From: Grimontia indica
Lineage (GTDB): Bacteria > Pseudomonadota > Gammaproteobacteria > Enterobacterales > Vibrionaceae
Length of the DNA: 64,000 bases
Direction of reading: 5' to 3'
Assembly: GCF_000333895.2 (NCBI RefSeq)
Contig: NZ_ANFM02000027.1
Span: 145,990-209,989, forward strand
Shown here in pieces: positions 34,160-43,881 of the stretch; positions within the stretch are counted from its first letter, which is position 1; each line of letters begins with the position of its first letter. Both the position numbers and the translations under genes were made by a program. The notes beneath the pieces are model-generated. The model searched no databases and had not been told where the DNA came from. It saw only the letters and a list, made by a program, of their open reading frames with translations.

Positions 34160-36688
34160 CTAGACTGAATCGTCTTCTGTGGCGGTCTCCACTTTAATCT
34201 TGAAATAGTGCTTACGGTCAGTGGTATCTGGAAAGCTGACGGCTTCGTCATCGGTATTCAGCAGCGGTATTTCCACGTAGAACTTCTTCGCGCCAGCTGC
34301 ATTTTTCCACAAACGTATTCTGGCGGGCATGACTAATAGGGACGTTGGCAGTTTCGGTGCTGGCGTTCCTGATGTCTTCTTGATTTCGTCGACCAGATAG
34401 TTCGCCGAAACCGACAACAGGTTCATGTCGATATCATCAAAATCTTCGCTCAGAAACGGTATGTCGGTAGAGATAGTGAAGACTTTTCCAGGTTCGATAG
34501 ACACCCCCTTGAAGTTGTGTACGTACGTGCCGAAGTACAAAGTGTCCAACTTATGCTGGCCTGCAATACCAATTGAATCAGCAGATAAGGAAACATCTTT
34601 CCCTGCGCCAGGTAGCTTTTTGTCTTTGGCAGAAAACACCACTTTCCAACCATGAGGGAGGTGGTTCTTCGGTGGTGAAATTTCGTAGATCCAAGGTCTG
34701 AACAGCACGGTTCTGGTCGCGGAAAACAACCCCTGTAATTCCACTGCACCGCCTTTCTCCGCTTGCAGATCACCAGCCGCCCGCTCATGTTCGTCATAAG
34801 GGGTGATATGTAGGTGAGCGATAGAGGGGGGACGAACGTTGACTAAAGAACCCAAATCATCCGACCTTGGATGCGTATAGTGGTTGCCACTCAGTCCACT
34901 ATAGATATTGCTGTCTGGATTATTAGACCTTGGCGTCTCCCAAAATAAACGCGCTTTACAATAAGTCACCCGGCGTGAATCTGTCGGTGTACTGGTGATC
35001 ACCAGTTCATTCTGTCTCGCGTCAGCAGTGAATACGATAAGGCTGGTCCAACGCAGAGGGTTGCGGTCCGCTCGGTCACCATACTGGGTCGTATTGAAGG
35101 GGTCGTAATTGTTGCTGTCGAAATGGTGTTCGGCGCTGCCGGTTTGCATCGAGTTGGAAGAAGCCCCCATATATAACGCTCCGCCTTTGTTGCCGTAGCA
35201 GTCAAAGTTACCGAGATCGTTCGAAGAGGCAATGTAGGTCCATTTACGGTGAACCTCCAGCTGACCATCCGGGGTTGGCCAGCGGTTTTCATCAGTCGGG
35301 TTTCTGCTGCCAAGAGTAGGGTCTGACATATAGATGCCCCAACCGTCATTGTTGACCGCGGCACAGCCGATGAAACTGTTGTGCATGTAGTCTTCATAAC
35401 CACCGGGGAAATACCACCCGTCGAGCCCATTTTCACGCGCCATCAGGTTGACATGGGTGTTGTACGCGCCATCAATACCGACAAACCCGTTCCAAGGCAT
35501 AGCATCAACGACGATGTTCATAAACTCGTTGTAAGAAGCGCGGGCAGTGGTGGAATAGTTGCCGGGTAGATACGGAGTCATCTGAGAAAGCAGGGTGTAA
35601 TGGGGTTCCAAATTGTAGAAAGAGACTTCAACGGTTTTGGTGTTAGAGGGCAGCCCACCCGGCACCACCACGGTGGTGGTTGTGTCCAAGCGTTTAATTG
35701 GCTTGTGATACACCCGCGTTTCGCCTTCTTCATGCGGTTTGCTGGTGGTTTGTTTGTCGGAGGCTTTGATCCCAACGTATTTGCCATCGAGCTTTTTGCC
35801 GATGTTCGCAATGCGGACAATCTCTTTGCCGTTCGCATCGTAGGCGCGCACCCATCGCACGAGGGGAACATCAATGGTGTCGTCCAGCAGTACTTCCTTT
35901 GAATCCGTGTAGGTGCCGCGTGCAGGTACGATGATTTCGGTATCTCCTTCGCCGTTATTCAGCGTGAAATCGGTGATTCCTTCCCACACCTGAGGCAATC
36001 CAAATCGTTTTTGTGGCAGGCGGTTGGGTTGACCTGCCCAATATTTGGGGGAGTTGGGTTGAGAGCTGGCAGCGATACTCGGTTGGGGGGGCGTATGTCC
36101 AATCATAATGCCATTGCCGCCATCGCCAGGGTCTTTCAGACAGCCGCTTACAGCAAAGTCAAAGATACGGCTGGAGCCGCACTGGGTGTAGATCCCATCG
36201 TTATTTGACCCGCCAATAGGACACAGCGCCGTGGGGTGGGTAGTGACATCCCGTAATGCACCGGATAGCGCTTTTCGCCTGACATAACTGCCTTGCCCGC
36301 GAAAGGTGCCGGAGCCTGTGGGGATTAGCAGGTTACCGACGATGGGGAAGTAGCCTTTTCCCATCACCACATGAAAGTCATACCTTTCATCTGAAGGAGG
36401 GACGAGATTCCCGTTGATATCTCTGAGCCTCATTGCCATTTCAAGCTTCACCTGATTGCGCTGCGCCATGGCGATGACGCCTTCACGATCTCTTTGCCAG
36501 CGCGCTTTCGCTGCTTGAGGCGTCAGACCAACAGATTCAAGTTCAATGGTCAGTTCACCTGTTTCCAGCAGGCTTATCAGCCAGTTGTAGAGAAAGCGGA
36601 GTAAACGTGTGAAGGCGTCTGTCGTCATGCGGACAGGCGTAGCGAAGAAGCTCCATGCTCTGGGGAAGCGTTGACGTAAATTGCACAT
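34160..36688 (-). CDS. Large protein of unknown function (842 residues)
   Basis: I do not recognise this protein. No standard signal peptide is evident; there is a hydrophobic/amphipathic segment near residues 28-45 (RLLRFLYNWLISLL). The following region has a cluster of Cys (TALCPIGG, TQCGSSRIF, SGCLKDP) and Gly/Asn-rich loops. The middle (380-560) is rich in aromatic residues and Asn/Asp (WNGFVGIDGAYNTHVN, NNDGWGIYMSDP). The C-terminal 250 residues look like beta-rich domains. The coding frame is long and clean with codon use like its neighbours. Start alternatives: 36688 or the Met at residue 21 (36628); neither has a strong ribosome site. It stands alone. Confidence 0.75.
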   Translation of the reverse strand: MCNLRQRFPRAWSFFATPVRMTTDAFTRLLRFLYNWLISLLETGELTIELESVGLTPQAAKARWQRDREGVIAMAQRNQVKLEMAMRLRDINGNLVPPSDERYDFHVVMGKGYFPIVGNLLIPTGSGTFRGQGSYVRRKALSGALRDVTTHPTALCPIGGSNNDGIYTQCGSSRIFDFAVSGCLKDPGDGGNGIMIGHTPPQPSIAASSQPNSPKYWAGQPNRLPQKRFGLPQVWEGITDFTLNNGEGDTEIIVPARGTYTDSKEVLLDDTIDVPLVRWVRAYDANGKEIVRIANIGKKLDGKYVGIKASDKQTTSKPHEEGETRVYHKPIKRLDTTTTVVVPGGLPSNTKTVEVSFYNLEPHYTLLSQMTPYLPGNYSTTARASYNEFMNIVVDAMPWNGFVGIDGAYNTHVNLMARENGLDGWYFPGGYEDYMHNSFIGCAAVNNDGWGIYMSDPTLGSRNPTDENRWPTPDGQLEVHRKWTYIASSNDLGNFDCYGNKGGALYMGASSNSMQTGSAEHHFDSNNYDPFNTTQYGDRADRNPLRWTSLIVFTADARQNELVITSTPTDSRRVTYCKARLFWETPRSNNPDSNIYSGLSGNHYTHPRSDDLGSLVNVRPPSIAHLHITPYDEHERAAGDLQAEKGGAVELQGLFSATRTVLFRPWIYEISPPKNHLPHGWKVVFSAKDKKLPGAGKDVSLSADSIGIAGQHKLDTLYFGTYVHNFKGVSIEPGKVFTISTDIPFLSEDFDDIDMNLLSVSANYLVDEIKKTSGTPAPKLPTSLLVMPARIRLWKNAAGAKKFYVEIPLLNTDDEAVSFPDTTDRKHYFKIKVETATEDDSV

Positions 36689-36831
36689 AATTGGCAGCTC
36701 TTATTCATCCATTGTTTGTGCAACTTTACGATATGCTTGGTCATTAAAATGTCCAATAATGGCGACATTTTTGGTATGTAAATACTTGCTATTACTATTG
36801 GCTAATGATGGAGGGTTATTGCTGGAACTGT

Positions 36832-36862
36832 AAAAAATGCCGGCAACTCGCCGGCAAAAAAA
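36832..36862 (-). terminator. Intrinsic terminator, probably originally of gfa
   Basis: TGCCGGC (36838-36844) and GCCGGCA (36850-36856) form a stem flanked by A runs. Read on the minus strand it ends in TTTTTT. It lies on the far side of the MITE-like element from gfa. Confidence 0.75.
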
Positions 36863-36884
36863 CACTCAGGAAAGAGACAAAAAC

Positions 36885-37155
36885 CTAGGGGCTGTTGACC
36901 TTTGGTGGTTGAATTTTGTTCTACCTATAAGCGTTTTAGGCGCGGCGAGGTGTGTGCCGCCTAAATACACCTCAACAAAGCATAAAACGCTTAGAGTACG
37001 GGACGCGCAGTCGAACCCTTCGGGCAGCGTTTGTGGGGAATTTCTGCTGCGTTATCGGCTTCTCATGTAGGCCAGCTACACATCGACGCCTCTGCCTTGC
37101 ATAAAATCCCCACAAACTGCTGCAAAAATCGTCACCAAAGATCAACAGCCCCTAG
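36885..37155. mobile_element. MITE-like element, 271 bp, with 23-bp terminal inverted repeats
   Basis: The ends CTAGGGGCTGTTGA (36885-36898) and TCAACAGCCCCTAG (37142-37155) are perfect inverses, and the match extends to 23 bp with one mismatch. The CTAG at each end may be the target duplication. Inside are further imperfect palindromes but no transposase gene. It lies between gfa and the hairpin at 36832, in the 3' untranslated region. A transposase of the same family elsewhere in the genome would have to move it. Confidence 0.8.
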
Positions 37156-37209
37156 AGGTAATGGGCATATTTCCCAGACGAATTACCATCGCCGTTAAGT
37201 GCTTTACCT

Positions 37210-37824
37210 TCAGTTAGTTGGATTTCTCTGGTTGTGGATATGGGTGGCGATGGCATCCATTAAAGGTGGGGAGAGACAATCATAGGGCTCTAACCCCAGC
37301 GTTTTGAGTTGATCACGAATCGCCTCCATTTGATTCGGCGGCGTACCTGATTCGATGATTGATGACACAAATGCCGCAAATTCCGGTGCTGACCACCCCT
37401 CTTCGCTCGACAATTCTGTGTGAACAAAATCGAGGCCGTAGAATGGATGATTGGTATCTTCAATTCGTCCATACATGTGCACACCGCAATCGCGGCACGC
37501 GTGGCGTTGAATCGCAGCACTTTCATCTATGATGGAGAGTTTATCGGCGTTCTGTTCCACCGAAACATGGTCTTTGGGCACCACAGCGACCTGGGAGAAG
37601 GTCGCTCCTTCTGGTTTCCAGCACTTAGAACAGCCGCAGACATGATTGTGAGCAGTTTGGGCAGAAACGCTGACCACGACAGGGTCGTTGTTGCAGTTAC
37701 ATGTTAAGGAACCGCCAGAGAAGCCAGCGACCTCGTTTGTTCGCACGCCTTTGTCGACGGCGGGATGAATCGAAATTGTCATAGGAAACACCTTAGCAAT
37801 AGCATCCTTGATTACCTTCCACAT
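37210..37824 (-). CDS. gfa: S-(hydroxymethyl)glutathione synthase (formaldehyde-activating enzyme)
   Basis: 204 residues from the ATG at 37824, seven bases after a perfect GGAGG; the frame extends to 37857 and an internal Met (37782) would give the classical length. CENP-V/GFA fold with zinc-binding Cys in [20 protein letters not shown] and [13 protein letters not shown], followed by the strongly conserved [13 protein letters not shown] and [19 protein letters not shown]. It promotes condensation of formaldehyde with glutathione, the first step of glutathione-dependent formaldehyde oxidation to formate. The dehydrogenase and hydrolase of that pathway are not adjacent. Confidence 0.93.
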   Translation of the reverse strand: MWKVIKDAIAKVFPMTISIHPAVDKGVRTNEVAGFSGGSLTCNCNNDPVVVSVSAQTAHNHVCGCSKCWKPEGATFSQVAVVPKDHVSVEQNADKLSIIDESAAIQRHACRDCGVHMYGRIEDTNHPFYGLDFVHTELSSEEGWSAPEFAAFVSSIIESGTPPNQMEAIRDQLKTLGLEPYDCLSPPLMDAIATHIHNQRNPTN

Positions 37825-38028
37825 GGTTAAACCTCCATGCTCTATTGCTTTCCACATGGGTCAGCCCACGGAAAAACCTTGGGGATGTGTGACCGCCAAA
37901 CGTTGAGATCTCATGACCTCAAAGAAGTGGCAGTATAAGCCTAATGCGGCGGGATTGGGTTGAGTACGGCTGGAATGGCAAAAGACTGTTGTGGAAGGTG
38001 ATATGGGGCTTATCAGTGAACAGAAAAC

Positions 38029-38054
38029 AAAAAAAGCGCCATCAAAGATGGCGC
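38029..38054 (-). terminator. Intrinsic terminator of the catalase-peroxidase gene
   Basis: On the minus strand GCGCCATC and GATGGCGC form an eight-bp stem, followed by seven T. Confidence 0.87.
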
Positions 38055-38077
38055 GAAAACGCTTGTGCGTTAATGGA

Positions 38078-40288
38078 TTAGTTGATATCAAATCGGTCGT
38101 TATTCATCACTTTTGTCCAAGCGAGAACAAAGTCATCAATAAACTTTTGCTGAGCGTCATTAGAGGCGTAAACCTCGGCAATGGAGCGCAATTCGGCATT
38201 TGAGCCAAAGATGAGATCGACAGGTGTCGCCGTCCATTTTTGGTCTCCTGTTGCACGGTCATAGCCTACATAGATGCCTTCTTCCGTTTCAGAAGGTGCC
38301 CACGCATTCGACATATCCAGCAGATTCACAAAGAAGGCATTATTCAAAGTGCCGGGTTTATCAGTAAATACGCCGTTGGTCGAACCGTCGCTGTTGGCAT
38401 TCATGGCACGCATACCACCAACCAGTGCTGTCATTTCAGGTACGGTCAGTGTCAACAGGTCTGCTCGTTCAACCAGCATTTCTGCCGGAGAACGGTAGTT
38501 GCGAGAAGCATCGTAGTAGTTTCGGAACGCATCGGCCGTGGGTTCAAGCACAGCAAACGATTCGGCATCAGTCATTTCCTGACTGGCGTCTGTTCGCCCT
38601 GGATTGAACGAAACAGAGACATCGAAACCGCCGTCTTTGGCTGCTTTCTCAATGGCTGCGTTGCCACCAAGGACAATCACATCTGCCAGAGACACTTGGG
38701 TATCACCTGCGTCTTTGTTAAATGCTTTCTGAACCTTGGTTAGTGCTTTCAGCGTTTTCTGTAGTTCTTTAGGATTGTTTACCGCCCAGTCGATCTGAGG
38801 TTGAAGGGCCACGCGAGCACCGTTTGCACCGCCACGCATGTCGGTGCCACGATAACTGGCAGCTGAGGCCCATGCGGCTCTTACCAATTCAGGGACAGTG
38901 AGCCCTGTTTCCCAAATGGCGGCCTTGATGTCCTGAGCTTGTTGGTCAGTGATCAACGGGTGCTCAACAGCGGGAACCGGGTCTTGCCACACCAGAATCT
39001 CTTCTGGAATTTCAGCGCCGATATAGCGTGCTCGAGGGCCAAGGTCACGGTGGTTTAGCTTGAACCAGGCTTTTGCGAAGGCCAGTTCAAAATCCTCCGG
39101 ATTTTGGCGGAAACGCTCTGCAATCGCACGGAACTGAGGATCTTCTTTGAGTGCCAGATCAGTGGTGAACATGATGGGGGCATGGCGCTTGGTTGGATCG
39201 TGCGCATCAGGCACAAGAAGTTTGGCGCTTTCGCTGTCAGGAACCCATTGCTTCGCGCCTGCAGGGCTTTCAGTAAGTACCCAATTGAAATTAAACAGGT
39301 TATCCAGAAAGTTGGTGGTCCATTGTGTTGGGGTGACAGTCCATGCGCCTTCCAGTCCGCTGGTAATGGTGTCTTTACCGTTACCATCGCCACACTTGTT
39401 TTTCCAACCAAAGCCTTGGTCTTCGACAGGTGCAGCAGCAGGTGCATCGCCCAAGCACTCTTCTGGTTTGTGCGCACCATGTGCCTTACCGAAAGTGTGG
39501 CCGCCAGCTATTAGCGCCACGATTTCTTCATCATTCATCGCCATGCGGCCGAATGAGTGACGGATATCTTTGGCTGCTGCAAGTGGGTCCGGGTTACCGC
39601 CGGGGCCTTCCGGATTAACGTAAATCAGACCCATTTGAACCGCGGCGAGTCCTTCTTGCAGATTGCCGTTTTCGTCGCGGCGTTCATCCGCCAGCATTTC
39701 TTCTTCGGGGCCCCAATAAACCAGATCCGGTTCCCAGTCATCTTCACGTCCACCAGCGAATCCGAAGGTTTTAAAACCCATTGACTCAAGGGCTACATTG
39801 CCGGTGAGTGCCATCAAATCAGCCCAGGAAAGTGCCGCACCGTACTTTTGCTTCACCGGCCAAAGTAGGCGACGAGCTTTGTCGAGATTGCCGTTATCTG
39901 GCCAGCTGTTGAGTGGGTCGAAGCGTTGTTGACCACCGCCTGCACCGCCGCGTCCGTCATGAACACGATAAGTTCCTGCTGCGTGCCACGCCATACGAAT
40001 GAAGAAAGGCCCGTAGTGTCCATAATCTGCCGGCCACCAGGGCTGAGACGTCGTTAAGACCTCTGAAATATCCTTCTTAACTTGATTGAGGTCGAGCTGC
40101 GCGAATGCAGATGCATAGTCAAAGCTTTCGCCATAAGGATTGGATTCCAGACCATGATCTCTTAGTGGAGCTAGATTGAGCTGATCAGGCCACCAAAACT
40201 GATTAGATTTTGGCTCGCCTTGGGCCATAACAGGGGAAGAGAGTAAAGCTCCAGATAATGCAATGGAGAGTAGCGTACGTTTAAACAT
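38078..40288 (-). CDS. katG: Catalase-peroxidase with signal peptide (periplasmic KatG/KatP type)
   Basis: 736 residues. Converts H2O2 to water and oxygen and has peroxidase activity. Residues 1-22 are a Sec signal peptide ([19 protein letters not shown]), unlike the cytosolic KatG of most bacteria, so export to the periplasm is likely, as for E. coli O157 KatP. The distal heme pocket is RMAWH (Arg98, Trp101, His102), and the covalent Met-Tyr-Trp adduct partners are Trp101, the Tyr in [10 protein letters not shown] and the Met in RGTDMRGG. The proximal His is in [10 protein letters not shown]. The second, degenerate peroxidase domain is complete. AAGGAGG precedes the ATG. Confidence 0.95.
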   Translation of the reverse strand: MFKRTLLSIALSGALLSSPVMAQGEPKSNQFWWPDQLNLAPLRDHGLESNPYGESFDYASAFAQLDLNQVKKDISEVLTTSQPWWPADYGHYGPFFIRMAWHAAGTYRVHDGRGGAGGGQQRFDPLNSWPDNGNLDKARRLLWPVKQKYGAALSWADLMALTGNVALESMGFKTFGFAGGREDDWEPDLVYWGPEEEMLADERRDENGNLQEGLAAVQMGLIYVNPEGPGGNPDPLAAAKDIRHSFGRMAMNDEEIVALIAGGHTFGKAHGAHKPEECLGDAPAAAPVEDQGFGWKNKCGDGNGKDTITSGLEGAWTVTPTQWTTNFLDNLFNFNWVLTESPAGAKQWVPDSESAKLLVPDAHDPTKRHAPIMFTTDLALKEDPQFRAIAERFRQNPEDFELAFAKAWFKLNHRDLGPRARYIGAEIPEEILVWQDPVPAVEHPLITDQQAQDIKAAIWETGLTVPELVRAAWASAASYRGTDMRGGANGARVALQPQIDWAVNNPKELQKTLKALTKVQKAFNKDAGDTQVSLADVIVLGGNAAIEKAAKDGGFDVSVSFNPGRTDASQEMTDAESFAVLEPTADAFRNYYDASRNYRSPAEMLVERADLLTLTVPEMTALVGGMRAMNANSDGSTNGVFTDKPGTLNNAFFVNLLDMSNAWAPSETEEGIYVGYDRATGDQKWTATPVDLIFGSNAELRSIAEVYASNDAQQKFIDDFVLAWTKVMNNDRFDIN

Positions 40289-40906
40289 AATTGCCTCCTT
40301 TGAGTCGTGCCAACTGCTTTTTCTTTTTTGTTAAATACTCATTAACCTTTGGTGTTAATGAGTGTTTCGTTTGGTAGGTTCATCAGAAATTTTGAATAAT
40401 ACTAATTTTTAGAAATACATGTTTTTTTGTTTGTGAATTGATTCCTTAATCGGTTTTGATCGTTTCCATTAGCTTTTTCTTAAATTTTTAGACAGGTAAG
40501 CACAAAGAAACTCCTGCAATATGCGCGTTACGATGAATGGCTAACATGCTGTGAGTGCGAGGAAAGTTATAGCTTACCTAAACGAATATAATTATTCGTT
40601 AATTGTTTTTGTCCAAATGTTCGTCACGCTTGGATTATAGGAATAGAAACCACAATCGATAAAAGGGAAATAATCGATGGCTATGATTGGTAAAAGCGAA
40701 TAGGGAGTTCTATTGAATTTAGTATGGTTTAATAAGTGACTAATAAATAATGGGATGCGTGAATTGTGAGAGATAATAAATTGAAAGTCCTTTGTTGTAT
40801 TCTAATGATAAATTAATTCTTTTCTCATCTTTAATTTCTGTATTTCATAATTTTATGCATTTAATTGCTTAGTGGTGAATATAAGAATATTGGAAAATAG
40901 ATGATT
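40289..40906. other. AT-rich gene-free stretch upstream of the catalase-peroxidase
   Basis: About 620 bases without a credible reading frame on either strand. It must contain the catalase promoter near 40289, but I see no Fur or OxyR site that can be called. The right end runs into a decayed VOC gene remnant. Confidence 0.5.
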
Positions 40907-40931
40907 ACAGAGTGTATTCATAAACTTGCGT

Positions 40932-41033
40932 ATTGAAAGGCCCGGTGCAAAGAATAGGCGCTGTGGGGCGGTTTCATCTGTGTATTTTAGGGATCCCGCA
41001 GGAAACCTGATTGAGGTTTCGAGCTATCTCTAA
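40932..41033 (+). pseudogene. C-terminal remnant of a VOC/glyoxalase-family gene
   Basis: Translation in this frame gives IERPGAK, then VYFRDPAGNLIEVSSYL and a stop, the typical last strand of glyoxalase/bleomycin-resistance (VOC) proteins including the metal-ligand Glu in LIEV. There is an in-frame stop about 40 bases upstream, no start codon with a ribosome site, and the rest of the domain is missing. It is a decayed fragment. Confidence 0.65.
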
Positions 41034-41110
41034 ACTTCTTATGTTGATCTCTGCGGGGTTATGTGGACAGGGTAAACTCCTTGTTTCTCTCGATAAAACA
41101 AGGAAGTAGT

Positions 41111-41869
41111 GTGCAGGATCTCTCTGAATTCTGGTCTGGAGAAGACTACGACCAACAATATGCCCATCTCTATGAAGATGACATTGCTCTCATTGAACAG
41201 GTGATAGAGGAGAAGCAAGCAAAGAGCCTGCTTGATATCTGCTGCGGAACCGGAATCGTGACCATTCCATTGGCAGAAAAACTCGAACACGTAGTGGGTG
41301 TCGATCTTTCTCCTGATATGCTGAAGCGCGCCAAGCAGAAAGCCAGTCCAACGCTTGCTGTCAGGTTTTTAGAACATAATGCAGTCACTTTTTCACTGCA
41401 GTCACGGTTTGATGTCGTGATTATGACGGGCAACGCCTTTCAAGCCTTTGCAAACGATAAGGACTTTGCAAGGTTACTGTCGAACATCGCAGCGCACTTA
41501 AACCCTGAAGGGGTATTTATCTTTGATACCCGCCTGCCGACACCTCAAAATCTAGCTTTGGACGATGATTTTAAAGCTTGCCCCAGCTACCTTGATGTGA
41601 AAGGTGAACAAGTCCAATGTTTTAGGCGTGCGGCAAGATATGATAAAGAAAACAAAGTATTGTATTCACTGTCCCGACGCATCTATGCCGATGGTAGCGT
41701 CAAAGAAACAAGCATTGACCTGAAATATCGTTCAATAGAAACCATTGAGCTATGTCTCACCGAGGCAGGTTTTATTGTCGACAAGCGCTATGCTGACTGG
41801 CGAAGATCTAAATGGTCAGAGAACTCGAACTCGCTGATCTGTGTTGCTAAGAAGGTCAACAGACCCTAA
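41111..41869 (+). CDS. Class I SAM-dependent methyltransferase
   Basis: 252 residues from the GTG at 41111 (AAGGAAG upstream); another GTG at 41063 would add 16 residues. Motif I LLDICCGTGIVTIPLA, motif II VVGVDLSPDML, motif post-I MTGNAFQAFAND and an NLNPEGVFIFDTR-like motif III are present. Methyl acceptor unknown. First gene of a six-gene co-directional run (41.1-44.3 kb). Confidence 0.85.
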   Translation: MQDLSEFWSGEDYDQQYAHLYEDDIALIEQVIEEKQAKSLLDICCGTGIVTIPLAEKLEHVVGVDLSPDMLKRAKQKASPTLAVRFLEHNAVTFSLQSRFDVVIMTGNAFQAFANDKDFARLLSNIAAHLNPEGVFIFDTRLPTPQNLALDDDFKACPSYLDVKGEQVQCFRRAARYDKENKVLYSLSRRIYADGSVKETSIDLKYRSIETIELCLTEAGFIVDKRYADWRRSKWSENSNSLICVAKKVNRP

Positions 41870-41885
41870 GAAGAGGTAAATACCT

Positions 41886-42422
41886 ATGTTTACGCGTCAA
41901 ATCTCGGATGACCTCTCTATAGCGTTAGTTCAGCCCTCTTTTGCTAAAAACTTCTACGAAATCGTGTGCCGAGAGCGAGAGTATTTATCCCAATGGTTGG
42001 CCTGGCCTCCTCACGCCAATGGAGAGGCATTCTTTGAGAGCTTCGTAAAGCGCTCGCTTCATGACTATGCGGAAGGTAAATCTCTGACCTGCGCCATGGT
42101 CTATTGTGGTGAGGTTGTGGGCAATATCAGTTTCAACTCTATTAACCATGAGCTCAAGAAAGTCGAGATCGGTTATTGGCTGAGTGAATCTTTTCAGGGA
42201 AAAGGCATTGCTTCGCGCTGTGTTCAGGCTTTGATAGATATCGCTTTCCAAGAGTTGGAAATGGAAAAAGTACAAATCGCAGCGGCAACGGAGAATCGGC
42301 CAAGTCGAAAACTGGCTGAACGCCTTGGCTTTGTGCTTGAAGGAATTATCACCCGAAATGAAAATCTTAACGGTCGCGTGGTAGACCATGCGATCTATGG
42401 ACTTAGCAGAAAAGGAGAATAA
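41886..42422 (+). CDS. GNAT acetyltransferase, RimJ/RimL-like
   Basis: 178 residues. The pattern EREYLSQWLAWPPHAN, IGYWLSESFQGKGIASRCVQALIDIAFQELEMEKVQIAAATENRPSRKLAERLGFVLEG is the RimJ/RimL/RimI-like GNAT fold (QGKGIA is the CoA loop). Acceptor unknown: a ribosomal protein N terminus or a small molecule. 16 bases after the methyltransferase stop, two bases before the next gene. Confidence 0.88.
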   Translation: MFTRQISDDLSIALVQPSFAKNFYEIVCREREYLSQWLAWPPHANGEAFFESFVKRSLHDYAEGKSLTCAMVYCGEVVGNISFNSINHELKKVEIGYWLSESFQGKGIASRCVQALIDIAFQELEMEKVQIAAATENRPSRKLAERLGFVLEGIITRNENLNGRVVDHAIYGLSRKGE

Positions 42423-42424
42423 TC

Positions 42425-42733
42425 TTGGCGATCATCTACTTCATTCTTGCCGTTCTTGGGGCACTGTTGCCCTATGCCGCTTTTGGAGTTTGGCTGGTGG
42501 AGAATGGCCTAAATGTTTCTCAGCTTCTTGCAGATGTGATGGCAAACCCTATCAGCATAATGGCTTGGTTGGATGTCGTTATCGCGGCTGTGGCGCTTAT
42601 TGTTTTCATCGTGGTCGATGGCAAGGATAACAACGTAAGACTTCGCGGTTGGGCGATTGCAGGTACATTGACGATCGGCGTGGCTTTTGGGCTGCCTTTC
42701 TATCTATTCCTCAAAGAAAGCGACCAAAAATGA
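42425..42733 (+). CDS. DUF2834 small membrane protein
   Basis: 102 residues starting at a TTG (42425) that follows AAGGAGA. Three membrane helices (about 3-24, 42-63, 74-94) and the pattern MAWLDVVIAAVALIVFIVVDGK fit DUF2834. Function unknown. Sits tightly behind the acetyltransferase. Confidence 0.75.
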   Translation: MAIIYFILAVLGALLPYAAFGVWLVENGLNVSQLLADVMANPISIMAWLDVVIAAVALIVFIVVDGKDNNVRLRGWAIAGTLTIGVAFGLPFYLFLKESDQK

Positions 42734-42822
42734 TTCAAAACAGTCTGTAGCACTTGAAAATCCCTTGGCGAGACACAAGGTTGTCTTTATCGAGACGCCA
42801 ACGCTTAGGGATAACAGCTGAT

Positions 42823-43431
42823 ATGGATTACCTGATTGCAGTAACACTTTTCGCGATTTCTGCCTCTGCTACACCAGGCCCAAACAATCTTCTTTTAATG
42901 TCCTCCGGTGCTAATTTTGGCGTAAAGAAAAGCCTGCCGCTGATGTGTGGGATTTGCTTTGGTTTCGCGCTGATGCTGTTTCTGGTAGGCGTCGGATTTG
43001 GGCAAATTTTCCAGCAGTTTCCTGAGCTCCACTTCATCATTAAATGTGTTGGTACGGCTTATCTTCTCTATCTTGCTTTCTTGATTGCCCGCTCTGGTGA
43101 AGTAGCGGAAAGCGACACGGAAGCCAAACCACTGACGTTCATGAAAGGCGCACTGTTCCAATGGGTGAACGCCAAAGCATGGGTGGTTGCAACGGGAGCG
43201 ATTGCCGCTTTCACTACTTTAGGCGCTGGGTATTACAGCCAAAATTTGACTATTGCCGCGACCTTCTTTGTGGTGTCATTTCCCAGCGTAGGGATTTGGT
43301 TATTGTTCGGGTCGGCATTGAAACGGGTTCTGTCATCTCCAGCCCGTCGTAAAGCATTTAATTACTTTATGGCGGCGTTATTGGTATTGTCCGTCGTCCC
43401 CGTGATTTTGGAAATTTTCAAAGCGATATGA
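42823..43431 (+). CDS. LysE/RhtB-family amino acid exporter
   Basis: 202 residues from the ATG at 42823. LysE-type pattern: TPGPNNLLLMSSGANFGVKKSLPLMCGICFGFA, then FIIKCVGTAYLLYLAFLIAR, FMKGALFQWVNAKAWVVA, and the C-terminal GSALKRVLSSPARRKAFNYFMAALLVLSV. About six membrane helices. Exports an amino acid or derivative; substrate not specified. Its last bases overlap the following acetyltransferase (ATGA). Confidence 0.9.
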   Translation: MDYLIAVTLFAISASATPGPNNLLLMSSGANFGVKKSLPLMCGICFGFALMLFLVGVGFGQIFQQFPELHFIIKCVGTAYLLYLAFLIARSGEVAESDTEAKPLTFMKGALFQWVNAKAWVVATGAIAAFTTLGAGYYSQNLTIAATFFVVSFPSVGIWLLFGSALKRVLSSPARRKAFNYFMAALLVLSVVPVILEIFKAI

Positions 43432-43871
43432 AGACAATAACGCACCGGTTGGCAACCATCGAAGACTACGAGTTTCTGCTGGAAGTAAAAAAGCAGGCAG
43501 AAGGGGAAGTGGTTGAAGCGGTATTTGGTTGGGACGACGATGTGCAACGGCGTATTCATCAAGAAGAATGGGAAGACGCGACGCCTCAGGTGATTGAGCT
43601 TGATGGTGAGCGTATCGGTAGCTTCTTGCTTCAGAAGTACGATAATCATTATTACTTTCGCCGTTTTTTCGTCTGGCCTGAGTGTCAGGGCAAAGGTATT
43701 GGCTCCTCTATCCTGCACGCATGTTTGGATAAAGCCGACAGCGAAGGCTTGCCCGTCAAACTCAGTTATCTGCAAGGAAACCGGGTTTCTGCTCTGTATC
43801 AACGTTTTGGCTTCAAGTACGTGAATGAAGATGAGCACTTTGTTTATATGGAAAGAAGGGCCAAATCATAA
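43428..43871 (+). CDS. GNAT-family N-acetyltransferase
   Basis: 147 residues. VIELDGERIGSFLLQK, then YFRRFFVWPECQGKGIGSSILHACLDKAD (CoA loop QGKGIG) and LQGNRVSALYQRFGFKYVNEDEHFVYMERR. Substrate unknown; the overlap with the LysE exporter suggests related roles, perhaps modifying and exporting the same amino compound. Confidence 0.87.
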   Translation: MKTITHRLATIEDYEFLLEVKKQAEGEVVEAVFGWDDDVQRRIHQEEWEDATPQVIELDGERIGSFLLQKYDNHYYFRRFFVWPECQGKGIGSSILHACLDKADSEGLPVKLSYLQGNRVSALYQRFGFKYVNEDEHFVYMERRAKS

Positions 43872-43881
43872 GGAATCATGG

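Noticed and set aside
36837..37070. Plus-strand frame inside the MITE-like element
   Set aside because: It is an accident of the element and its flank, without transposase features.
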